A stretch of 36,130 nucleotides of DNA, taken from the NCBI GenBank assembly GCA_015654855.1, contig JAATGA010000317.1:1-36130 (forward strand), in the 5' to 3' direction. The DNA comes from Rhodobacterales bacterium. Its GTDB lineage: Bacteria > Pseudomonadota > Alphaproteobacteria > Rhodobacterales > Rhodobacteraceae. Within the stretch, counting starts at the first letter, position 1. Every line of letters starts with the position of its first letter. Both the position numbers and the translations under genes were made by a program. The notes under the pieces were generated by a model that saw only the letters and a list, made by a program, of their open reading frames with translations, made no database searches and was not told where the DNA came from. Below, piece after piece: positions 9,052 through 17,109 of the stretch.

Positions 9052-10193
9052 TGAACGGCCAGATTTTCACCGGCGCGACCGTCTTCGACGGAGCGAGGCT
9101 GATCGAGGGCGTCTCGGTCGTGGTCGAGGACGGCATCGTCACCGCCCTGACCCGCACCCCGCCGGAGGGCGAGGTCGTGCGGCTGAACGGCGGCATCCTG
9201 GCCCCGGGCCTGCTCGACCTTCAGGTCAACGGCGGCGGCGGGCTGATGGTCGACGGCGCGACGGATGTCGAAGGTCTGCGCCGGATCTGCGCCGCCCATA
9301 TCGGCCTCGGCGCCACGGGCTGTCTGCCGACGCTGATCACCGACACGGCCGAGGTCACCGCGCGGGTGATCGAAGCCGGGATCGCCGCAGCAAAGGCGCG
9401 GGTGCCGGGCTTTCTGGGCCTGCATCTGGAGGGGCCGCATCTCGATGTCCGACGCAAGGGCGCGCATGATCCGGCGCTGATCCGGGTGATGGAGGACGGC
9501 GACCTTACCCTGCTGATCGCGGCGGCAGAGGCGCTGCCGACGCTGATGGTTACGGTCGCGCCCTGTTCGGTGACGCCGGCGCAGATCGCGGCGCTTTCGG
9601 CGGCGGGGGCGGTGGTCAGCCTCGGGCACAGCGAATGCACGCTGGACGAGGCGCGCACGGCCATCGCGGCGGGCGCGGGCTGCGCCACGCATCTGTTCAA
9701 CGCGATGAGCCAGCTTGGCCATCGCCAGCCCGGGCTGGTCGGCGCGGTGCTCGACAGCGACCTGCCCTCGGGGCTGATCGCGGACGGGGTGCATGTGTCG
9801 GATACCGCGATGAGGATCGCGCTGGCGGCAAAGGCGCACGGGCTGTTCCTCGTCACCGATGTAATGCTGTTCGCGGGCACCGACATGACCGAGTTCCTGC
9901 TGCACGGCCGCCGGGTGCTGCGCCGGGACGGACGGCTGACGCTGGCAGACGGCACGCTCGCGGGGGCCGATCTGACCCTGCCCGAGGCTGTCGCCCATGT
10001 CGTCGGCCTGGGCCAACCCCCCGAGCGCGCGCTGTCGATGGCCACCGCCGCCCCCGCCGATGCCATCGGGCGCGGCGGCGAGCTGGGCCATCTGATGCCG
10101 GGGCGCGTGGCCGACATGGTGCATCTGGACGAGGATTTCGCGCTGCGGAGCGTGTGGAAGGCGGGCACCCGCGTCGCCGGCCCGCACGCCTGA
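9051..10193 (+). CDS. nagA: N-acetylglucosamine-6-phosphate deacetylase
   Basis: MNGQIFTGATVFDGARLIEG...GLLDLQVNGGGG...FLGLHLEGPHLD...SLGHSECTLDEA...ATHLFNAMSQLGHRQPG. Confidence 0.92.
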   Translation: MNGQIFTGATVFDGARLIEGVSVVVEDGIVTALTRTPPEGEVVRLNGGILAPGLLDLQVNGGGGLMVDGATDVEGLRRICAAHIGLGATGCLPTLITDTAEVTARVIEAGIAAAKARVPGFLGLHLEGPHLDVRRKGAHDPALIRVMEDGDLTLLIAAAEALPTLMVTVAPCSVTPAQIAALSAAGAVVSLGHSECTLDEARTAIAAGAGCATHLFNAMSQLGHRQPGLVGAVLDSDLPSGLIADGVHVSDTAMRIALAAKAHGLFLVTDVMLFAGTDMTEFLLHGRRVLRRDGRLTLADGTLAGADLTLPEAVAHVVGLGQPPERALSMATAAPADAIGRGGELGHLMPGRVADMVHLDEDFALRSVWKAGTRVAGPHA

Positions 10194-10289
10194 CCTGGGC
10201 CCCAGGGGGCGGAGTTATCTGAAACCCCACCCCGATTTCTTCGCGGAAACCGGGGATCCGAGCCCGGAACCCGGAACCCGGAACCTGGC

Positions 10290-11252
10290 CTAAAGCCACC
10301 TCTTCCAGCGGAACAGCCCCCAGGCCGCGAATGCCGAACCTATCATCAGCCCGATCGCCATCGGATAGCCCCAGGGTTTGTCCAGTTCCGGCATATGCGC
10401 GAAGTTCATGCCGTAAAGGCTCGCGATCAGGGTCGGCGGCATGAACAGCACCGTCAGGACCGAGACGATGCGCATCGTATTGCTCTGCGCCAGGTTGATC
10501 ATCCCCATCGCCGCATCCGAGGCGAGGCCAACGCGTGCCGTCAGGAAATCGGCATGGACCTCCAATGCCGAGATGTCGCGCTCGCGCGCCTCGGCCACCG
10601 GGCGCAGATCCTGCGCCACTGGCCGGGCGGGCAGGCCGTTGACGAAGAACAGCACCGCCCGCTGCATCGACAGCAGCGACATGCGCACCTTGCCCACCAC
10701 ATCGCCGGCGTGCCCCACCGCCTCCAGCGATTTTTGCAGATCCTCCTGGCCATGGCCGCGCGAGCCGGGGCGATAGATGTTGCGCATCGCCTCGTCGAGT
10801 TCTCGGCCCGTCCCTTCGAGGATGTCGGCCAGCCGGCCGACGATTTCCTCGACCAGGCCCAGGAAGACAGCCTCGGGCCGGTCGCAGCCGGCATCGGTCT
10901 TGTCGGCGCGGGTCGGAAAGGTCTCGAACGAGCGCGGGCGGTGGTGGCGGACCGTCACCAGCCGTCCGGGCGCCAGGATGAAGCTGACCGGCATCGAAAC
11001 CGGGGCGGGAACGCCCACGACACCAGGCAGGACGACCGTCATCACCTCGGCCCGCCGCTCGCGGTAAAGCCGGTTCGACACCTCGATCTCTTCCATATCC
11101 TCGATCGTCGGCACCTCGATGCCAAGCGCGGCGACCCGGATACATTCCGCGACCTCGGGGCGGAAGAGGTCGATCCACAACGCCTCGCTCAGCGGGCGGT
11201 CGGGGGGCAGGGGTTCCAGCACCCCGTCGGCATGGCGATAGGCAGTCAGCAT
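10290..11252 (-). CDS. CorA-family divalent metal (Mg2+) transporter
   Basis: Start MLTAYRHADGVLEPL at 11252; C-terminal ...VLTVLFMPPTLIASLYGMNFAHMPELDKPWGYPMAIGLMIGSAFAAWGLFRWKRWL with the GMN motif. Confidence 0.92.
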   Translation of the reverse strand: MLTAYRHADGVLEPLPPDRPLSEALWIDLFRPEVAECIRVAALGIEVPTIEDMEEIEVSNRLYRERRAEVMTVVLPGVVGVPAPVSMPVSFILAPGRLVTVRHHRPRSFETFPTRADKTDAGCDRPEAVFLGLVEEIVGRLADILEGTGRELDEAMRNIYRPGSRGHGQEDLQKSLEAVGHAGDVVGKVRMSLLSMQRAVLFFVNGLPARPVAQDLRPVAEARERDISALEVHADFLTARVGLASDAAMGMINLAQSNTMRIVSVLTVLFMPPTLIASLYGMNFAHMPELDKPWGYPMAIGLMIGSAFAAWGLFRWKRWL

Positions 11253-11495
11253 GAGGCCCCCGGGGCGGTCCTGGTCCGTCACGATACCTGGACCAGCGCG
11301 GGCCGGCCGGCAAGCCGCGACCGCTCCCGCAGGAGCGCATCCCTTCACCCGTGCCGCCGGGAGACGGGGAGACGATGCAGGCGTCAAGTCCCGCCCCCGC
11401 ACCGGCAGTTCCTTATTCGCGAGGCAGCGTCACATGGCCGTTGCCTTGCCGGGTTATCCACAACCGCAACGTTCATTCCCCGCGAGCCCGCCGCA

Positions 11496-12590
11496 ATGCC
11501 CGCGCTGTTGCCCCCTTTGCGCCTGACCGGCGCCCTCGTCCTGCGCGACGGCGCGCTTCAGCGCCGCTCGATCGCCTTTGCCGCAGGGCGGCTGACGCGC
11601 GGGCCGCTGCCCGAGGTCGATCTGTCCGGCTATCTGGTGATGCCCGGCATCGTCGACGCCCATGCACCCCTGCCGCCGGGACCGTTCGAGACCACGACGC
11701 TCGACCCTGCCGCCGCCGCCGGGGTGACGACCTCGGTCGTGGTCCTGCCCTGGGGCTGGCGCGGGGGCCCGCGCGCCGCGACCATGGCCGAGGCCGCCAT
11801 GGCCCGCATCGCCGCCTTGCGCCCGCGCCTTGCGCCCGACGTCCGCCTGCATCTGCTGGCCGAGGCGACCGCGGTCCGCGACGAGGCACGGCTGATCGCC
11901 GCCGCCGGGCGCCGACATCTGCATGGCGTGGTCTTCGCCGACAGCCGGGTCGAGCCGCACAGCCTGCCCGAGGATCTGCGCGCGGCCTATGTCGCGGCGC
12001 AACGCGACCGGCGCGACGTGCCGCGCCACCTCTGCCGCCTGGCCGAGGCGCTGGACGCGCTGGCGCTGCCCTATGGCAGCCATTCCGACCCCGACGGCGA
12101 AACGCGCGAGCGGCATTCGATGATCGGCGCGCGGATCGCGGTCTTTCCCGCCACCCGCTCCGCCGCCGTCGCCGCCCATGCGATGATGAGCCCGGTGATC
12201 CTGTCCGCTCCGCGCCTGCTGGCCGGGGACCGGGTGACGGCGGGACTGATCGCCGAAGGGGTCTGCGACGCGCTGGCGTCAGAGGGCGAACCGGCCAGCC
12301 TTGCCCGCGCGGCGGCGCTGCTCGCGCCCGATCTGGGCTGGCCGAAGGCATGGGGCCTGATCTCCTCCGGCCCGGCGGAGGTGTTGCGGATGGCCGACCG
12401 GGGCCGGCTCGATTCGGGCGCGCGCGCCGACCTTACGGTGGTCCATGCCGAAAGCGGCGCAGTCGAGGCGACGATCTGCGCCGGACGCCTGACCTGGCTG
12501 TCGGGCGAGGCGGCGCGGCGATTCCGCGCCCAGGCCTTCGCCGCGCCGCTGCTGTCGCGGACGCTGCCACCGCCGATGGCTGCCGAATAG
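11496..12590 (+). CDS. PhnM-like amidohydrolase (phosphonate-metabolism-type), possibly divergent
   Basis: MPALLPPLRLTGALVLRDGALQRRSIAFAAGRL...GYLVMPGIVDAHAPLPPGPFETTTLDPAAAAGVTTSV...SHSDPDGETRERHSMIGARIAVFPATRSAAVAAHAMMSPVILSAPRLL...GLIAEGVCDALASEGEPASLARAAALL. Confidence 0.6.
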   Translation: MPALLPPLRLTGALVLRDGALQRRSIAFAAGRLTRGPLPEVDLSGYLVMPGIVDAHAPLPPGPFETTTLDPAAAAGVTTSVVVLPWGWRGGPRAATMAEAAMARIAALRPRLAPDVRLHLLAEATAVRDEARLIAAAGRRHLHGVVFADSRVEPHSLPEDLRAAYVAAQRDRRDVPRHLCRLAEALDALALPYGSHSDPDGETRERHSMIGARIAVFPATRSAAVAAHAMMSPVILSAPRLLAGDRVTAGLIAEGVCDALASEGEPASLARAAALLAPDLGWPKAWGLISSGPAEVLRMADRGRLDSGARADLTVVHAESGAVEATICAGRLTWLSGEAARRFRAQAFAAPLLSRTLPPPMAAE

Positions 12591-12613
12591 ATATTTTCAC
12601 GACACGCGATTTT

Positions 12614-12651
12614 CCGCGGAACCCGCGGGCGGCGACGGCATTATTCCGTCG
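12614..12651 (+). terminator. Two adjacent perfect inverted repeats downstream of the PhnM-like gene (possible terminator, no T-run)
   Basis: CCGCGG-AAC-CCGCGG (12614-12628) and CGACGG-CATTATT-CCGTCG (12633-12651). Confidence 0.4.
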
Positions 12652-13115
12652 GACCGATATGGAGATGCAGCACATGCCCCGACCTGCCGACCGGATCGCG
12701 ACCACCGGCCCCGCCGGCGACGGATGCCCGACGACAGCCAGCGGGGTGCTTTCGCCATGCCTTCGGGGTTCAGGTCTCTGAGGTTTCATATCCGCAACCA
12801 GCGACGCGCGGCCGGACACGGGAAATTCCCGCGAAGGTCGTGCGCATTAAACAACAGGAAAGCCTTGATCCCCATGCTCGCTTTCATCGCCCCTGCGACC
12901 GGCCCGTGGATCCTTGCGGCCCCGGTCGTGCCCGGATGCGTGGAAGGTGGCGCGACGGGGGCCATCACCCCGGCCTTCCACCCGGAACGGGACGACAGCC
13001 GCCCGCGGCGGTCGTCCCGCGTGTTCGTAGCAAGTCGGGCAGTGTCACGCTCTTATTGACGAGTTACGGTCATCGGTTCGGGCCGTGACCGAATGTGTTG
13101 TGGTGTAACCAGTGC

Positions 13116-13146
13116 GGGCCGGGGCCTTTCGCCCCGGCCCTTTTTT
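13116..13146 (+). terminator. Strong intrinsic terminator without an obvious upstream CDS
   Basis: GGGCCGGGGC-CTTTC-GCCCCGGCCC followed by TTTTTT; perfect 10-bp stem. Confidence 0.9.
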
Positions 13147-13294
13147 CGTCGTTTCCCGGCGAAAACGATACTGACAAGCGCCGCGACTCGCCGCCTCTGA
13201 CCCGTCGCAAATCACGCCCGGCGCGCCGTCGCCGCGACCTCGCCTCCGCGAGACTTCGACCGGAAGATTCTTTTCAGGATTCCGCAAACAACAG

Positions 13295-13319
13295 GGAACC
13301 CGACCCGGATCGTTGCGTT
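13295..13319 (+). promoter_or_regulatory. Candidate EcfG-dependent promoter
   Basis: GGAAC (13295-13299) N16 CGTT (13316-13319), matching the GGAAC-N16/17-CGTT GSR promoter form. Confidence 0.6.
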
Positions 13320-13326
13320 GATCCTT

Positions 13327-13434
13327 GCCTGCGGAGCATAGCTACTTCCCTGGACCGCAGGCACGACCGGGTTATTTCGCCCGGACCGTAAACGCCGGAG
13401 GGAGGGTCCCCAGCCGCCCTCCGGCACCTTTACG
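13327..13434 (+). ncRNA. Candidate GSR-controlled small RNA, convergent with the phyR 3' end
   Basis: Downstream of the EcfG-like promoter: GCCTGCGG..20-nt loop with CUUCCCU..CCGCAGGC; CCGGG..CCCGG; large terminal hairpin CGTAAA-C-GCCGGAGGG..CCCTCCGGC-ACC-TTTACG. No convincing ORF on the + strand. Confidence 0.45.
13387..13434. terminator. Long hairpin between phyR and the convergent candidate RNA
   Basis: CGTAAA C GCCGGAGGG (loop) CCCTCCGGC ACC TTTACG; 6 + 9 bp arms; no clear U-tract on either strand. Confidence 0.5.
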
Positions 13435-13450
13435 CCCCCTGGCCACGCCA

Positions 13451-14257
13451 TCACGACGACAGCGTCTCGGTCGAGGCGAAGAACATCGCCTGGCTGACGG
13501 CCGAGCGGAGCTGATCCTCGGCATAGGGTTTGGCGATCAGGAAAGCCGGTTCCGGCTTTTGCCCGGTCAGCAGCCGCTCGGGGAAGGCGGTGATGAAGAT
13601 CACCGGAACATCGTCGAACTGACGCAGAATGTCGTTCACCGCGTCGATGCCGCTGGAATGATCGGCAAGCTGGATATCGGCGAGGATCAGGTCGGGCCGG
13701 TCCTGCGAGGCGAGGTCCACCGCCTGCGCCCGGGTGCGGGCGATGCCGGTGACGCGGTGGCCCATCTCGGACACGATCATCTGGATGTCGATGGCGATGA
13801 TCGCCTCGTCCTCGATGATCAGCACGGCGCCCGCGACGGAATCGGCCATTTCGCGTTTGGCGACCTGCACCAGATCCTCGGCGGCGCCGGCGTCGATGTC
13901 CATGATCCGCCCGATCTCGGCAAAGCGGAACCCCTCGATCGCGCTGAGCAGCAGGGCCTCGCGGCTGTTGCGGGTCAGGCTGGCCATATGCGCCTGCGCC
14001 TGGCCCGAAAGCCGGCTGTCGGGATCGCCCAGGGGCGCCCCCGCGCTGGCCCAAACCAGGTGAAAGGCGCGGAACAACGCGATCCGCGGATCCTCGCCCG
14101 CCAGCGCCCCGGCATCCTCAAGCAGCGCTTCGAGCGTCATCGCCGCGAAGCGGTCGCCGGTCGACTGGCTGCCGGTCAAAGCCCGGGCATAGCGCCGCAA
14201 AAACGGCAAATTCCGCGCTATGACCGAAACAGGATCGTCCGTTGCACCCGATTGCAT
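13451..14257 (-). CDS. phyR: PhyR-type response regulator (sigma-like domain plus receiver domain)
   Basis: MQSGATDDPVSVIARNLPFLRRYARALTGSQSTGDRFA...VLIIEDEAIIAIDIQMIVSEMGHRVTGIARTRAQAVDLASQDRPDLILADIQL; divergent from nepR-ecfG. Confidence 0.95.
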   Translation of the reverse strand: MQSGATDDPVSVIARNLPFLRRYARALTGSQSTGDRFAAMTLEALLEDAGALAGEDPRIALFRAFHLVWASAGAPLGDPDSRLSGQAQAHMASLTRNSREALLLSAIEGFRFAEIGRIMDIDAGAAEDLVQVAKREMADSVAGAVLIIEDEAIIAIDIQMIVSEMGHRVTGIARTRAQAVDLASQDRPDLILADIQLADHSSGIDAVNDILRQFDDVPVIFITAFPERLLTGQKPEPAFLIAKPYAEDQLRSAVSQAMFFASTETLSS

Positions 14258-14283
14258 ATAAGCTGCTCCATTAAGCGAAACCC

Positions 14284-14317
14284 GGGAACCAAACGCAACC
14301 TTCGACGTTTTGTTCCC
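14284..14317. promoter_or_regulatory. Symmetric bidirectional EcfG promoter between phyR and nepR
   Basis: + strand GGAAC 14285-14289, N16, CGTT 14306-14309; - strand GGAAC 14316-14312, N16, CGTT 14295-14292. Both share a dyad centred at 14300.5. Confidence 0.85.
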
Positions 14318-14344
14318 GAACCGAGGCCGGGATCTTACGATATC

Positions 14345-14509
14345 ATGTCTGGAAATACAGGAAAACGTCAGGATTCGGCCGCCTCCAGGGCCCTGATCGA
14401 GGACAATCTTCGCAAGGTCTATCAGGAGACGCTGAACGAAGAGATCCCCGACAAGCTGCGGGATCTGCTCGAACGCCTGCGCCAAACGCAGCAGGAGGCG
14501 GGAAAATGA
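14345..14509 (+). CDS. nepR: NepR anti-sigma factor
   Basis: MSGNTGKRQDSAASRALIEDNLRKVYQETLNEEIPDKLRDLLERLRQTQQEAGK; 54 aa, overlaps the ecfG start. Confidence 0.9.
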   Translation: MSGNTGKRQDSAASRALIEDNLRKVYQETLNEEIPDKLRDLLERLRQTQQEAGK

Positions 14510-15084
14510 CGGATCGCCCTCCGGCCGACGCCGTGCGCGACCCGCGCGACGAGTTGCCCGAGCATCTGCCGGCGATGCGCGCCTTCGCCATCAGCCTGAC
14601 GCGCAATTCGGCCTCGGCCGACGATCTGGTGCAGGACGCGGTGGTCAAGGCCTGGTCGAACTTCCACAGCTTTCAGCCCGGCACCAATATGCGGGCCTGG
14701 CTGTTCACCATCCTGCGCAACACCTTCTATTCCAACATGCGCAAGTCCCGGCGCGAGGTGCCGGACCCCGATGGCGCCTATTCCGCCATGTTGTTCGAGA
14801 AACCCGCGCATGACGCGCGCCTTGCCATGACGGATTTCCGCACCGCCTTCGATCAGCTTTCGCCGCAGCATCGCGAGGTGCTGATCCTGGTCGGCGCCTC
14901 GGGCTTTTCCTACGAGGATGTGGCGGAAATGACCGGCGTCGCGGTGGGCACGGTGAAAAGCCGCGCCAGCCGCGCCCGGCTGCGTCTGGCCGAACTGCTG
15001 CACCTTGAGGCGGGCGAGGATTTCCTCGGCGAGGACAAGACGACCGCCGCCGTGATGAGCCGCTCCGGCATCCAGGCGGCATGA
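14506..15084 (+). CDS. ecfG: EcfG-type general stress response ECF sigma factor
   Basis: MTDRPPADAVRDPRDELPEHLPAMRAFAISLTRNSASADDLVQDAVVKAW...LSPQHREVLILVGASGFSYEDVAEMTGVAVGTVKSRASRARLRL. Confidence 0.93.
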   Translation: MTDRPPADAVRDPRDELPEHLPAMRAFAISLTRNSASADDLVQDAVVKAWSNFHSFQPGTNMRAWLFTILRNTFYSNMRKSRREVPDPDGAYSAMLFEKPAHDARLAMTDFRTAFDQLSPQHREVLILVGASGFSYEDVAEMTGVAVGTVKSRASRARLRLAELLHLEAGEDFLGEDKTTAAVMSRSGIQAA

Positions 15085-16835
15085 GCGGCCGGACCCCAGG
15101 CCGGCGCGGGGGCCGGGGTCGGCTGGCGAACCGGTTCGGCGTCCGGCTCGGCCTGATCCTGACGCTGGCGCTGGCGCCGGTCGGGATCATCGCCTTGGTC
15201 CAGACCGCCGGACGCAACGACGAATTGCGCGCCCGAACCGAGGCCGCGCTGGCCGGCGCGACGCTGCGCGCCTCGGCCCCGAAGCTGGTCGAGATCGCCG
15301 AACTTCAGGCGGTGTCGCGCGGCCTGTCGCTTGGCCTCGATCCGCTGGCGGAGGCGGATTGCGCCGCCGTGGTGCGCGAACTGGCGGGCGAGGGCCGGCG
15401 CTATACGCTCGCCGCGATCTACAACCGGGCGGGGCAGGCGCGATGCAGTTCGACCCCGGGCTTCGCCGATGTCGCGGCCTGGCCGTTTCTGCCAGTCTTT
15501 CTTGACGGGGCGAAGCCGGCGTTGCGCCTGGTCGAGGGGGCGTCGCCGCTGCTGGTTGCCCTGACGCCGGTTTTCGACGCCGGCGGGGCCGTCTCCGGCT
15601 TCGCCGCAGTTGGACAGCGCCAGGTTCCGCCGCAGGGCGAGGCCCCTGCCGGCACGGCGCCCGAGGCCCCGGCACCGGCCGTCTTTCTGTATGACAGCGG
15701 CGGCAATATCCTCGGCTCGACCGTCGGGCGCGAGGCGATCCCCGGGTTTCTGCCGGATATGGCGACGCTGAGAGAGCATTTCCTGCTGGCCGACGGCATG
15801 TTCCCCGGGCAAAGCGAAAGCGGGACGGGACGGGTCTATTCCGCCAATACGCTGATCCCGGGCGAGATCCACGCGCTTGGCGTCTGGCCGGAACGAGCGG
15901 TGCTGACCGGGGCGCTGCACAGCGTTTCGCCCTTCCTTCTGCCGGCGCTGACCTGGGCGATCTGCCTGCTGGCTGCCTGGGCGGTGTCCGAGATGATGGT
16001 GACGCGGCACATGCGCCGCTTTCGCCGGGCGATCACCTCTTTCGCGCAGGGCGACCGCCGCGTCGGATCGCTCGCCATGGCCTCGGCCCCGACCGAGATC
16101 CGCGAGGCCGCCGACGCCTTCGAGCATATGACCGAAACCATCGTGAAGGATGAGGCCGACCTGGAAAACTCGGTCCGCGAGAAAGAGGCGCTGCTGCGCG
16201 AGGTGCATCACCGGGTCAAGAACAACCTGCAACTGATGGCCTCGATCATCAATATGCAGCTGCGCCGCACCCGGTCAGACGATGTGAAGCGCATCATCCG
16301 CCGGCTTCAGGACCGGATGCTCAGCCTCGCCACGGTGCATAACGGGCTGTTTCACACGGCGAGCATGACCGAGGTCCGGGTCGACACGCTGCTGTCCGGG
16401 ATCGTCGATCAGGTCGTGGTGTCGGGGGCGGGCGCGGGACAGAGGTTCCATGTCGAGACCGGGTTCGATCCGCTGGTCCTGTCGCCGGAACAGGTCGTGC
16501 CTCTCGCCCTGCTGCTGACCGAGGTTCTGGGTCGCGCGCTGCGATCCGCCAGGGGCGAAGAGCCGCATCTGGCCCCGTCCCTTCGCGTGACGCTGCGCGC
16601 CGAGGATGGCGGCGCCGTCCGGTTCGAGGTCGTCCATCTGCCCGCGGATGAGGGCTGCGACGAATCCGATCATGACGACGAGGCGCTCGGCACTCAGCTG
16701 ATCCACGGGTTCACCCTGCAACTGGGCGGGATCTACCGGCGCGAAGCCGACGGGCGGCACTGCGTCCAGCGGGTGGATTTCCGCCCGCAATCCGCGACGG
16801 GGCTGGCGGGAAAGCTGCCGCAGCCACAGGGCTGA
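15081..16835 (+). CDS. Membrane sensor of the HisKA_2/HWE histidine kinase family, degenerate ATPase domain
   Basis: TM1 near N-terminus, TM2 FLLPALTWAICLLAAWAVSEMM, H-box LLREVHHRVKNNLQLMASIINMQLRR; ATGA overlap with ecfG. Confidence 0.88.
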   Translation: MSGRTPGRRGGRGRLANRFGVRLGLILTLALAPVGIIALVQTAGRNDELRARTEAALAGATLRASAPKLVEIAELQAVSRGLSLGLDPLAEADCAAVVRELAGEGRRYTLAAIYNRAGQARCSSTPGFADVAAWPFLPVFLDGAKPALRLVEGASPLLVALTPVFDAGGAVSGFAAVGQRQVPPQGEAPAGTAPEAPAPAVFLYDSGGNILGSTVGREAIPGFLPDMATLREHFLLADGMFPGQSESGTGRVYSANTLIPGEIHALGVWPERAVLTGALHSVSPFLLPALTWAICLLAAWAVSEMMVTRHMRRFRRAITSFAQGDRRVGSLAMASAPTEIREAADAFEHMTETIVKDEADLENSVREKEALLREVHHRVKNNLQLMASIINMQLRRTRSDDVKRIIRRLQDRMLSLATVHNGLFHTASMTEVRVDTLLSGIVDQVVVSGAGAGQRFHVETGFDPLVLSPEQVVPLALLLTEVLGRALRSARGEEPHLAPSLRVTLRAEDGGAVRFEVVHLPADEGCDESDHDDEALGTQLIHGFTLQLGGIYRREADGRHCVQRVDFRPQSATGLAGKLPQPQG

Positions 16836-16847
16836 TCCGCCACAGCG

Positions 16848-16873
16848 GGAACCGGACACCGCCGCTACGCGTT
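16848..16873 (+). promoter_or_regulatory. Candidate EcfG-dependent promoter for the DUF1328 gene
   Basis: GGAAC (16848-16852) N17 CGTT (16870-16873); ATG at 16911 with GGAGG upstream. Confidence 0.7.
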
Positions 16874-16910
16874 AAAGTGTGCACGTCTCAACTTCGCAGA
16901 GGAGGCCAGA

Positions 16911-17084
16911 ATGCTGGGCTGGGCACTTACTTTCCTGATCGTCGCGCTGATCGCGGGCGCATTGGGCTTTACCGGCATCGCCGGAACCTCGGTAGGGATC
17001 GCCAAGATCCTGTTCTTCGTCTTTATCATCCTGTTCGTCGTGGCGATGATAAGCCGCGCCCTGCGGGGCAAGCCGCCGGTCTGA
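16911..17084 (+). CDS. DUF1328 family small membrane protein (YtjA-like)
   Basis: [57 protein letters not shown], 57 aa. Confidence 0.88.
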   Translation: MLGWALTFLIVALIAGALGFTGIAGTSVGIAKILFFVFIILFVVAMISRALRGKPPV

Positions 17085-17109
17085 TCCGGCGGAACGCGCC
17101 ACCGGTGGT

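Noticed and set aside
10262-10287. Short CCCGGAA tandem repeat between nagA and corA-like genes
   Set aside because: Only three 7-bp copies in a convergent intergenic region; no further evidence of function.
12874-13059. Possible small + strand ORF (MLAFIAPATGPWILAAPVVPGC...)
   Set aside because: Weakly placed ribosome-binding site and no recognisable family; overlaps the hairpin-rich ncRNA candidate region.
13325-14509. 394-aa + strand ORF covering phyR antisense and ending in frame with nepR
   Set aside because: TTG start and unrecognisable sequence until the NepR segment; NepR starts at its own ATG (14345) downstream of the EcfG promoter.
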